Of a stretch of DNA of 5,948 nucleotides, positions 1-5,948 are shown in pieces. This DNA comes from Rhodospirillales bacterium. GTDB lineage: Bacteria > Pseudomonadota > Alphaproteobacteria > UBA8366 > JADFVY01. A program made the position numbers and the translations under genes. Below the pieces are notes generated by a model. That model had not been told where the DNA came from. It searched no databases and saw only the letters and a program-made list of their open reading frames with translations. The stretch is from assembly GCA_024644185.1 (NCBI GenBank), contig JAHELM010000180.1, positions 1-5,948 on the forward strand, in the 5' to 3' direction. Numbering within the stretch: the stretch's first letter is position 1; each line of letters starts with the position of its first letter.

Positions 1-75
1 CCGGGCACAAATGCCGAGCCGGATGGGAAAACGAAGCGGCCGGGCATGAGAATTCGTTAATTCACGCCGATGGCG

Positions 76-909
76 TCAGGCGCCGATCCGACGCAGCGGT
101 ATGGGTTTCGCCGACGCGCTCAGGTCGCGAAACAGGTCGCCCAGCAATTCGCAGGCCAGGGTGCCGTAGCGCTCGCGGATGCGCTGCTCGCCTTCGGGCG
201 AGGCAAGCTGGTTGCGCAGTGGCCGGAACAGGGCCTCCATGAGCATGTGGAATTCGGCTTCGCGGAACGACCAGGCCCGTTCGACCTCGTCCTCGCCCAG
301 CGGCATGTTGGAGACGATCACATCGATCATCCAGAGCCGCCGGCGCGACAGGTCGCTGAAATGCCTGCTGACATGCACCAGGACGTCATTGACGATGATC
401 TGGCTGGTGGGATCGGTGTAGACGTCCTCCCAGTCGAAATCGCTGCCGCGGGCGGTCTGGATGATGCGCACCAGTTCGCGGCAACGGGTCTGGTACTGTT
501 CCAGAAGAACAGGCCCCAGCATCTGTTGCAGGGCCGAGAGGAAGCCAGGCAGGATACGGCGGGACAGGCCCTGTCCCGATGTCACGGGATGATGGGCGGT
601 CGGCAGCAGATGCGCGAAGGGCTTGACCATCAGGCGTTCGAACGGCATCCGGCGGCCGCTTTCCCGGCGCACCTCGTCGATCACCGCCAGGCATTCGTTC
701 CAGCCGGCGCGGTAGAATTCCATCGCGTCCTTGTCGGATCGCGTCTTGAAGCCGTCGATCGCATCCCGGATCTGCTGCCCGTCCAGAACGCCACCCTGGC
801 GCCCGGCCTCGGTGACCAGTTGATCCGCGACCCGCTCCAGAAGGATCTGGGCGATGCTTTTTACCCGGATCGGGCCTGGGCCCAATTCGTCGCCATCGTC
901 ATCCAGCAT
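76..909 (-). CDS. Uncharacterised protein, downstream copy of a tandem paralog pair (277 aa)
   Basis: I do not recognise this family and assign no function. The product is a probably soluble, helix-rich protein with no signal peptide or membrane segment. It aligns by eye without gaps to the neighbouring gene product (1031-1831) from Met1 to about residue 260. Shared features are LGPGP at 9-13, E-C at 72-73, PFERLMV at 89-95, HLLP at 100-103, LSRR at 115-118, RCRELVRI at 142-149, W160, VY at 163-164, DP at 166-167, DVLVH at 175-179 and RER at 245-247. It has its own C-terminal tail (about 264-277) ending in basic and small residues. The ATG at 909 is preferred over a GTG at 954: it has an AGGAGG 11 nt upstream, it matches the paralog's start exactly, and the longer form would begin inside a perfect palindrome. 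The minus strand is the coding one because V/I, F/Y and D/E exchanges between the paralogs are conservative in this frame. Confidence 0.85.
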   Translation of the reverse strand: MLDDDGDELGPGPIRVKSIAQILLERVADQLVTEAGRQGGVLDGQQIRDAIDGFKTRSDKDAMEFYRAGWNECLAVIDEVRRESGRRMPFERLMVKPFAHLLPTAHHPVTSGQGLSRRILPGFLSALQQMLGPVLLEQYQTRCRELVRIIQTARGSDFDWEDVYTDPTSQIIVNDVLVHVSRHFSDLSRRRLWMIDVIVSNMPLGEDEVERAWSFREAEFHMLMEALFRPLRNQLASPEGEQRIRERYGTLACELLGDLFRDLSASAKPIPLRRIGA

Positions 910-917
910 GCACGCTA

Positions 918-926
918 CCCCCTCCT
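918..926 (-). promoter_or_regulatory. Ribosome binding site deciding the ATG at 909
   Basis: The minus strand reads AGGAGGGGG here. The AGGAGG core lies 11 nt before the ATG at 907-909, and the extra G run brings purines to within 8 nt. No comparable site precedes the alternative GTG at 952-954, so this site supports the 277-residue form. Confidence 0.65.
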
Positions 927-943
927 GGCCCAACCGGCCCCGC

Positions 944-967
944 GTCGGCGGCACGCGTGCCGCCGAC
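944..967. repeat. Perfect 24-bp palindrome between the paralogs
   Basis: The half-site GTCGGCGGCACG is followed directly by its exact reverse complement, giving 12-bp arms with no spacer. It ends 34 nt upstream of the ATG at 909 and lies downstream of the likely terminator of the other paralog. No T-tract follows it on either strand, so it does not look like an intrinsic terminator. It could be a binding site for a dimeric regulator, or it could form a 5'-leader hairpin in the mRNA of the downstream gene. The symmetry is seen directly; the role is inferred. Confidence 0.6.
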
Positions 968-993
968 CAGAACCCTGTTTAACCGGAAAAGGT

Positions 994-1027
994 AAAAAAA
1001 TACGAAAGGCGAGGGAACGCCGGTCGT
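994..1027 (-). terminator. Likely intrinsic terminator of the 1031-1831 gene
   Basis: On the minus strand, beginning 3 nt after the TAG stop, ACGA pairs with TCGT (outer stem). A 2x2 internal loop follows, then GGCG pairs with CGCC around a 6-nt loop TTCCCT. One A and then seven T (994-1000) follow the stem. A GC-rich inner stem immediately before a T run fits a Rho-independent terminator, although the internal loop makes the stem modest. The surrounding patch, about 975-1005, is clearly more AT-rich than the rest of the window. Confidence 0.5.
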
Positions 1028-1030
1028 GAC

Positions 1031-1831
1031 CTAGAGTTCACCCAATCCCTCGAGCAGGGTGGCGAGATGCTCCAGCGCGGCCTCGCCGTGCCGTTCGCGC
1101 AACTGGGCGCGCTCGCCGCCATTCGCCATCTGGCGCTCCAGACGCGTATAGAGGGCATTCATGACCAGCGCGAATTCGAACGGTCCGAACCCGGTCTTGT
1201 GGCCGGATCCATTGCGCGGCGCGCCGATACCCGCATTGACCGTCTTGATGAAGGCGTCGCGGCGATGATCGAAATCCTCGAATTCACGGGCGATATGCAC
1301 CAGGACGTCGTCGATGATATGTGCCGCGCCCGGATCGGCATAGACCTGGTCCCAGCGGAAGGACCGGCCGCTGGCGGCCCGCACGATGCGCACCAGTTCG
1401 CGGCAGCGTTCCTGGTAGCGGCCGAAATCCATCGGACCGATCAGGGTTTCGATTACATTCAGATAGCCGGGAATGATTCGCCGGCTCAGATTGCCGGGCG
1501 CCCCGTCGGTTTCGCCGCCCTGCGGCAGCAGATGCTCGATCGGCCAGACCATCAGCCGTTCGAACGGCGCCTTGCGATCCTCGCCGCGCTGTTCCTGGTC
1601 GAAGACGATTCCGCATTCCGTCCATGCCGTCCGGCACAGGGTATCCATGGCCGGCGAGCGCTCGCGCCGAAAGCGCTCGATCGTCCTGCCGATCTCGTCG
1701 GCACCGATCTTGCCGCCATCCTTGGCGGCACGCCCCCGCAATTCTTCGCCTATCAGGTCGATCGCCCGCAGCATGAAAGTGCGTATGCTGGCCGGCCCCG
1801 GCCCCAGATCGGCATTCGACTCGTCGCTCAT
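1031..1831 (-). CDS. Uncharacterised protein, upstream copy of a tandem paralog pair (266 aa)
   Basis: No family or function is recognised. The protein begins MSDESNADLGPGP and is charged and probably helical, with no signal peptide or membrane segment. Residue positions of the conserved blocks are the same as in the gene at 76-909 (LGPGP 9-13, PFERLMV 89-95, LSRR 115-118, RCRELVRI 142-149, DVLVH 175-179, RER 245-247). I count about 52 identities in 108 positions over residues 89-196. The stretch between HLLP and LSRR (104-114) is unlike, and so is about 204-213, which suggests surface loops. It lacks the basic C-terminal tail of its partner. The ATG at 1831 is chosen over a GTG at 1891 because AAGGA lies 10 nt upstream, the paralog starts at the same point, and the GTG has no visible ribosome binding site. 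The gene is divergent from nadE and separated from it by 138 bp. Confidence 0.85.
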   Translation of the reverse strand: MSDESNADLGPGPASIRTFMLRAIDLIGEELRGRAAKDGGKIGADEIGRTIERFRRERSPAMDTLCRTAWTECGIVFDQEQRGEDRKAPFERLMVWPIEHLLPQGGETDGAPGNLSRRIIPGYLNVIETLIGPMDFGRYQERCRELVRIVRAASGRSFRWDQVYADPGAAHIIDDVLVHIAREFEDFDHRRDAFIKTVNAGIGAPRNGSGHKTGFGPFEFALVMNALYTRLERQMANGGERAQLRERHGEAALEHLATLLEGLGEL

Positions 1832-1969
1832 TACTTCGTATTCCTTCCGTCGCGCCGTCCGGCGTGCAGCCAGCTTCGGCTTGATTTCCACGTGGTTCGG
1901 GTAGGATAGTCGGCGGCGCTTAATTTTTCCAGAAGAGCCGCATTTTTTGCGCGGCCGTTACGGCAGGCC
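1832..1969. promoter_or_regulatory. Divergent intergenic region, paralog pair versus nadE cluster
   Basis: This stretch must serve leftward transcription of the uncharacterised gene and rightward transcription of nadE. On the plus strand TTGATT (1881-1886) and TAGGAT (1902-1907) resemble -35 and -10 boxes, but the 15-bp spacer is short, so this is only a weak candidate. AT-rich runs lie at 1920-1928 and 1942-1948. GCCGC (1937-1941) and GCGGC (1951-1955) could form a 5-bp stem just before nadE. A 9-nt match to the half-site of the 944-967 palindrome (GTCGGCGGC) lies at 1909-1917, though near matches also occur inside nadE. No operator or riboswitch can be called. Confidence 0.35.
1841..1848 (-). 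promoter_or_regulatory. Ribosome binding site deciding the ATG at 1831
   Basis: The minus strand reads GGAAGGAA, with AAGGA 10 nt before the ATG at 1829-1831. It supports the 266-residue form. The sequence before the alternative GTG at 1889-1891 has no purine-rich match. Confidence 0.6.
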
Positions 1970-3631
1970 ATGACCGACAAGATCCATATCTATCTCGCCC
2001 AGATCGATCCGACAGTGGGCGATATCGCCGGCAATACCGCGCTGATCCGCGGCGCACGGGCCGAAGCCGCGGCCGTCGGCGCCGATCTGGCGGTCTGTCC
2101 GGAACTGATCGTTTGCGGCTATTCGCCAGAGGATCTGGTGCTGAAACCGTTCTTTCTCGACCGGGTCGAGTCGGCGGTGCGCGAACTTGCCCTGGAAACC
2201 GCCGACGCCGGGCCGGCCTTGCTGGTCAGCGCGCCGTGGCGGCAGAACGGCAAACTTTACAATGCGTTGCTGCTGCTCGACGGGGGTGAGATCGCGGCCA
2301 CCCGGGCAAAGCACGAATTGCCGAATTACGGCGTGTTCGACGAAAAGCGGGTGTTCGAGTCGGGGCCGCTGCCGGGGCCGATCGCGTTCCGCGGCGTGCG
2401 GCTGGGGGCGATGACCTGCGAGGACATGTGGCGGGCCGACGTAACCGAATGCCTTGAGGAATCGGGCGCGGAAATTCTGATTGTCGTCAACGGGTCGCCC
2501 TTCGAGATCGACAAGCCCGATCTGCGCGTGCAGATCGCCACGCAGCGCGTCATCGAATCGGGACTGCCGCTGATCTTCGTCAACCAGGTGGGCGGCCAGG
2601 ACGAGCTTGTCTTCGACGGCGCATCCTTTGTGCTGAATGCCGACCGCGGCGTCGCCGTGCAGGCGCCGGCCTTTCGCGTGGCCGGAATCGCGACCGCCTG
2701 GACCCGCGGCGCTGCCGGCTGGTCGTGCGCGCTTTCGCATCGCCAGGCGCCGCCGGAGGACGAGGAGGCGATGTACCGCGCGATGGTGCTCGGTCTTGGC
2801 GATTATGTGGCCAAGAACGGCTTCCCTGGCGTCCTGATCGGCCTGTCCGGTGGGGTCGATTCGGCGCTGACGGCGGTGGTGGCGGTCGATGCGCTGGGGG
2901 CGGACAGGGTCCGCTGCGTGATGATGCCGTCACCCTATACCAGCCGGGAGAGTCTGGACGATGCCGCCGAATGTGCGCGCCGTCTCGGCGTGACGCTGGA
3001 CGAGATCGCCATCGCGCCGGCGATGCGGGCCTTCGAGACAATGCTGAAGCCGGTTTTCGCCGGCCTGGCGCCCGACACGACGGAAGAGAACATCCAGGCG
3101 CGCAGCCGTGGCATCGTCCTCATGGCGCTGTCCAACAAGCTGGGACACATGCTGCTGACCACCGGCAACAAGTCCGAGATGTCGGTCGGCTACGCCACGC
3201 TCTACGGCGATATGGCGGGCGGGTTCTCCGTGCTGAAGGACGTTTACAAGACCGAGGTCTACAAGCTGTCGCGGTGGCGCAACGGGAACCGGCCCGACGG
3301 GTTCCTGGGACCGGCGGGAGATCCGATTCCCGCCAATATCCTGACGCGGGCGCCGACGGCCGAATTGCGGCCCGGCCAGACCGATCAGGATTCGCTGCCG
3401 CCCTACGATGTTCTGGACGATATCCTGCGTTGCCTGATCGAGGGCGATCTGGGTGTCGACGAGATCGTTGCCCGCGGCCACGCGCCGAAACTGGTGCAGA
3501 AGGTGTGGGGGATGCTGGATCTGGCCGAATACAAGCGCCGCCAGGCGCCGCCGGGGGTCAAGCTGACGCATCGGGCCTTCGGCCGCGACCGGCGCTATCC
3601 GATCACCAACGCGTTCCGGAAGATCCTGTGA
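1970..3631 (+). CDS. nadE: Glutamine-dependent NAD+ synthetase
   Basis: A cytosolic enzyme for the last step of NAD+ biosynthesis. It converts deamido-NAD+ (nicotinate adenine dinucleotide) to NAD+ using ATP and ammonia taken from glutamine. The N-terminal half (about 1-260) is a nitrilase-type glutaminase with the Glu-Lys-Cys triad: E45 in CPELIVCGYSPEDL, K114 in AKHELPNYGVFDEKRVF and C150 in MTCEDMW. The C-terminal half (about 265-553) is the ATP-pyrophosphatase synthetase domain. It has the P-loop SGGVDS at 293-298, TTGNKSE at 397-403 followed by the Y-GDMAGGFSVLKDVYKT segment, and the terminal PITNAFR at 544-550. The 553 residues match the usual length of the shorter bacterial glutamine-dependent type. 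The ATG start gives the typical opening (IYLAQIDPTVGDIAGN). The ribosome binding site is poor: only GGCAGG very close to the ATG. It is the first gene of the nadE-gltX-cysS cluster. All key residues are present, so it should be active. Confidence 0.97.
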   Translation: MTDKIHIYLAQIDPTVGDIAGNTALIRGARAEAAAVGADLAVCPELIVCGYSPEDLVLKPFFLDRVESAVRELALETADAGPALLVSAPWRQNGKLYNALLLLDGGEIAATRAKHELPNYGVFDEKRVFESGPLPGPIAFRGVRLGAMTCEDMWRADVTECLEESGAEILIVVNGSPFEIDKPDLRVQIATQRVIESGLPLIFVNQVGGQDELVFDGASFVLNADRGVAVQAPAFRVAGIATAWTRGAAGWSCALSHRQAPPEDEEAMYRAMVLGLGDYVAKNGFPGVLIGLSGGVDSALTAVVAVDALGADRVRCVMMPSPYTSRESLDDAAECARRLGVTLDEIAIAPAMRAFETMLKPVFAGLAPDTTEENIQARSRGIVLMALSNKLGHMLLTTGNKSEMSVGYATLYGDMAGGFSVLKDVYKTEVYKLSRWRNGNRPDGFLGPAGDPIPANILTRAPTAELRPGQTDQDSLPPYDVLDDILRCLIEGDLGVDEIVARGHAPKLVQKVWGMLDLAEYKRRQAPPGVKLTHRAFGRDRRYPITNAFRKIL

Positions 3632-3632
3632 C

Positions 3633-4976
3633 ATGACGATGGTGAAGGTTCGCTTCGCGCCCAGCCCGACCGGTTTCCTGCATGTGGGCAATGCCCGGTT
3701 GGCGCTGGCCAACTGGCTGTTTGCGCGGCGCATGGGCGGCGTTTTCCTGCTGCGGCTGGACGATACCGATGTCGAACGCTCGCGCGCCGAATACGCCGCC
3801 GGGATCGAGGAGGATATTCGCTGGCTTGGGCTGGACTGGGACGAATTCGCCCGCCAGTCCGACCGGATGGCCCGCTACGACGGCGCGGCGGAACGGCTGA
3901 AATCCGCCGGGCGGCTGTATCCCTGCTACGAAACGGCGGAGGAGCTTGCGCTGAAGCGCAAGATCCAGCTCGGCCAGGGCAAGCCACCGGTTTACGACCG
4001 CGCCGCCCTGAAGCTGGACGCCGGCGCGCGCGCCGCTCTCGAGGCCGCCGGCCGGCGGCCGCACTGGCGCTTCCTTCTGCTGGACGAGCCCGTGGAATGG
4101 CGGGACCTGGCGCGCGGGGTGGCGCATTTCGAGTCCGGCCATATGAGCGACCCGGTGCTGCTGCGCGAGGACGGCCAGCCGCTCTATACCCTGTCCTCGG
4201 TGGTCGACGATTGCGAAATGGGGATCACCCAGGTCATTCGCGGCGAGGACCACGTGGCCAACACCGCTGTACAGATCCAGATATTCCGGGCGCTTGGCTG
4301 CGCGGTGCCGGAATTCGCCCATCTGCCGCTGCTGGTCGGGGCCGACGGCAAGCCGCTGTCGAAGCGGCTGGAGAGCCTGAGCCTGAGGGCGCTGCGGGCG
4401 TCGGGGATCGAGCCGATGGCGCTGTGCGGCTATCTGGCGCATCTCGGCGCGCCGGTGGCGGCGACGGGGAACGAGACGCTTGCGGCGCTCGCGGCGACGT
4501 TCGAGATCGGTGGATTCGGCCGGGCCCAGCCACGCTTCGACCCGGCCGAGCTGGAGCATCTGAACGCCCGCGTGCTGCATCATCTGCCGTTCGAGGCGGT
4601 CAGGGCGCGGTTGGCGGAGCTGGGTATCGGCCAAGCCGATGCGGCGTTCTGGAAGACGGTGCAGCCGAATCTCGGGACCCTGGCGGAAGCTGCCGATTGG
4701 TGGCGTATCCTGCATGGCAGGGTGGACGGGGAAATCGCCGACCCGGCGTTCTGCGCCGAGGCGGCGCGGCTGTTGCCGGCCGAACCCTGGGACGAAAATA
4801 CCTTCCAGGCCTGGACCGGGGCAGTCAAGGCGGCGACCGGGCGCAAGGGCCGCGACCTGTTCATGCCGCTGCGCCTGGTTCTGACCGGCACGGAGCATGG
4901 ACCGGAATTGAGGCTTCTGTTACCTATGCTCGGCCGCCGGCGTGTGCTGGCCCGGCTGGCCGGTGAAAACGCCTGA
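3633..4976 (+). CDS. gltX: Glutamyl-tRNA synthetase, GltX2-like
   Basis: A class I aminoacyl-tRNA synthetase that activates glutamate with ATP and attaches it to tRNA in the cytosol. The N-terminal Rossmann fold opens with VRFAPSPTGFLHVGNAR, whose HIGH-type motif is HVGN at 17-20. The KMSKS-type loop is PLSKR at 241-245: the second lysine (K244) is kept, but the first motif position is proline. The helical anticodon-binding part spans roughly 300-447. Only C98 (YPCYE) is seen where zinc-binding GluRSs carry a cysteine cluster, so no zinc site is expected. At 447 residues it is somewhat shorter than the common form of about 470. Alphaproteobacteria often carry two GluRS genes, and this one resembles the shorter type. 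Whether it charges tRNA-Glu, tRNA-Gln or both cannot be read here. The start lies 1 nt after the nadE stop, with GGAAG 10 nt upstream, so co-transcription and translational coupling are likely. Confidence 0.95.
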   Translation: MTMVKVRFAPSPTGFLHVGNARLALANWLFARRMGGVFLLRLDDTDVERSRAEYAAGIEEDIRWLGLDWDEFARQSDRMARYDGAAERLKSAGRLYPCYETAEELALKRKIQLGQGKPPVYDRAALKLDAGARAALEAAGRRPHWRFLLLDEPVEWRDLARGVAHFESGHMSDPVLLREDGQPLYTLSSVVDDCEMGITQVIRGEDHVANTAVQIQIFRALGCAVPEFAHLPLLVGADGKPLSKRLESLSLRALRASGIEPMALCGYLAHLGAPVAATGNETLAALAATFEIGGFGRAQPRFDPAELEHLNARVLHHLPFEAVRARLAELGIGQADAAFWKTVQPNLGTLAEAADWWRILHGRVDGEIADPAFCAEAARLLPAEPWDENTFQAWTGAVKAATGRKGRDLFMPLRLVLTGTEHGPELRLLLPMLGRRRVLARLAGENA

Positions 4977-4981
4977 GGGGA
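4975..4981 (+). promoter_or_regulatory. Ribosome binding site for the GTG start of cysS
   Basis: GAGGGGA overlaps the TGA stop of gltX and ends 6 nt before the GTG at 4988. It favours the GTG over the in-frame ATG at 5012, which would remove eight residues of the usual family opening. Confidence 0.65.
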
Positions 4982-4987
4982 AGTTCC

Positions 4988-5948
4988 GTGACGTTGCGCA
5001 TCCACGACACCATGAGCCGCGAAAAGGTCGATTTTGCGCCGATCGACCCGAGCCATGTCGGGGTCTATGTATGCGGGCCGACCGTGTACGATCTTGCCCA
5101 TATCGGCAATGCCCGGCCGGTGGTGGTGTTCGACGTTCTGGTGCGGCTGCTGCGGCGGCTTTTTCCGCGCGTGACCTATGTCCGCAACATCACCGATGTC
5201 GACGACAAGATCAATGCGCGGGCGGCTGAGTCGGGCGTAAACATCCGCGATCTCACCGACCGTACCGCCCGCCAGTTCCACGACGACATGGAAGCGCTGG
5301 GCGCGCTGCCGCCGGATATCGAGCCACGGGCGACCGAGCATATCGCCGGGATGATCGCCATGATCGCGGTGCTGATCGAGCGCGGCAACGCCTATGCCGC
5401 CGATGGGCATGTGCTGTTCAGCGTGCCGTCGATGGCGGATTACGGACGGCTGTCGCGCCGCGACCGTGACGAACTGATCGCCGGCGCCCGCGTCGAGGTG
5501 GCCCCCTACAAGCGCGATCCGGCCGATTTCGTGCTGTGGAAGCCGTCGCCGCCGGAACTGCCTGGCTGGGACAGCCCCTGGGGCCGCGGCCGGCCGGGCT
5601 GGCACATCGAATGCTCGGCGATGAGCCTGAAATATCTGGGCGCCAGCTTCGATATCCATGGCGGCGGCCAGGACCTGATCTTTCCGCACCACGAGAACGA
5701 GATCGCGCAGTCGCGCTGTGCGCATCCGGGTTCGACCTTTGCGAAATACTGGATGCACAACGGCTTCCTGATGGCCGAGGGCGAGAAGATGTCGAAATCG
5801 CTCGGCAATTTCTACACCGTGCGCGAGTTGCTGGACGAATTTCCGGGCGAGGCGATCCGTCTCGTGCTGTTGCAGACGCATTACCGCCAGCCGCAGGATT
5901 TCACCAAGGACGGTCTGGCGCAGGCGAAGGCGACGCTGGACCGCTTCT
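4988..5948 (+). CDS. cysS: Cysteinyl-tRNA synthetase, 3' end beyond the window
   Basis: A zinc-dependent class I aminoacyl-tRNA synthetase that charges tRNA-Cys with cysteine in the cytosol. The first 320 codons are present. The reading frame is open to the window edge, and about 140 residues are expected beyond it by comparison with the usual length of about 460. The zinc ligands are all present: C29 in VCGPTVYD, C209 in WHIECSAMS, and H234 and E238 in FPHHENE. The HIGH motif is HIGN at 38-41 and the KMSKS motif is exact at 267-271. Other family signatures are YVRNITDVDDKIN and DIHGGGQDLIFPHHENE. The start is GTG with a good ribosome binding site and gives the expected opening (TLRIHDTMSREKVDF). 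The gene begins 11 nt after gltX and is probably in the same operon. The C-terminal anticodon-binding region is not in view. Confidence 0.96.
   Translation, partial: MTLRIHDTMSREKVDFAPIDPSHVGVYVCGPTVYDLAHIGNARPVVVFDVLVRLLRRLFPRVTYVRNITDVDDKINARAAESGVNIRDLTDRTARQFHDDMEALGALPPDIEPRATEHIAGMIAMIAVLIERGNAYAADGHVLFSVPSMADYGRLSRRDRDELIAGARVEVAPYKRDPADFVLWKPSPPELPGWDSPWGRGRPGWHIECSAMSLKYLGASFDIHGGGQDLIFPHHENEIAQSRCAHPGSTFAKYWMHNGFLMAEGEKMSKSLGNFYTVRELLDEFPGEAIRLVLLQTHYRQPQDFTKDGLAQAKATLDRF

Noticed and set aside
11..47. Imperfect inverted repeat (arms 11-21 and 37-47, 9 of 11 positions pairing, 15-nt loop) just beyond the 76-909 gene.
   Set aside because: It has no T-tract on either strand and two mismatches in the arms. 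It may be a factor-dependent or bidirectional terminator but cannot be supported.
1..75. Possible ends of other genes at the left edge: a plus-strand frame open from 1 to a TAA at 58-60, and a minus-strand ATG at 47 (MPGRFVFPSGS) open to the edge.
   Set aside because: Both are under 20 codons, neither shows a recognisable motif, and the minus-strand ATG has no clear ribosome binding site. The window is too short here to choose between them.
70..1029. Long plus-strand open frame opposite the 76-909 gene, and a similar one at 1067-1909 opposite the 1031-1831 gene.
   Set aside because: The minus-strand frames have matching starts with ribosome binding sites, G/C-rich third positions and conservative substitutions between paralogs. 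The plus-strand similarity is a by-product of the duplicated coding sequence.
1831..1891. N-terminal extension of the upstream paralog by 20 residues from a GTG at 1891, rich in Arg and Lys.
   Set aside because: There is no ribosome binding site, no counterpart in the paralog, and a good site in front of the ATG at 1831.
1937..1955. Small hairpin GCCGC/GCGGC with a T-rich loop just before the nadE start, considered as a leader regulator or riboswitch piece.
   Set aside because: A 5-bp GC stem is expected by chance in this composition, and no conserved riboswitch core is visible in the 138-bp gap.
3603..4898. Long minus-strand open frame (431 codons) opposite gltX, and another of 433 codons at 4580-5881 opposite cysS.
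   Set aside because: GC-rich coding DNA commonly leaves the antisense frames open. The plus-strand products are unmistakable enzymes with intact motifs.

Overview
The window reads as chromosomal DNA from a GC-rich alphaproteobacterium, possibly Rhodospirillales-like. The coding frames are dense, strongly G/C at third codon positions, and use TGA stops often. The right-hand genes are recognisable housekeeping enzymes. The taxonomic guess rests on overall protein style and on a zinc-less, GltX2-like glutamyl-tRNA synthetase, so it is an inference. No mobile element, CRISPR array, rRNA or tRNA gene was seen.

Left part (about 76-1831, minus strand): two tandem genes, 1031-1831 (upstream) and 76-909 (downstream), encode paralogous proteins of 266 and 277 residues. 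They align by eye without a gap from Met1 to about residue 260 and are roughly half identical over residues 89-196. I recognise no family and assign no function. The 121-bp gap between them holds a hairpin plus T-tract that looks like a terminator for the upstream gene. It also holds a perfect 24-bp palindrome (944-967) just upstream of the downstream gene, which suggests separate control of the two copies.

Middle (1832-1969): a 138-bp divergent intergenic region separates the minus-strand pair from a plus-strand gene cluster. It should carry promoters in both directions, but only weak candidates are visible.

Right part (1970-5948, plus strand): a tight cluster of nadE (glutamine-dependent NAD+ synthetase), gltX (glutamyl-tRNA synthetase) and cysS (cysteinyl-tRNA synthetase, cut by the window end). 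The gaps are 1 and 11 nt, so an operon is likely. All three enzymes activate a substrate through an adenylate. NadE releases glutamate from glutamine, and GltX charges glutamate onto tRNA. All key catalytic and metal-binding residues expected in NadE and CysS are present. GltX keeps its nucleotide-binding motifs but lacks the cysteine zinc cluster.

The most unusual content is the uncharacterised tandem paralog pair with its intergenic palindrome. The rest is ordinary housekeeping sequence.
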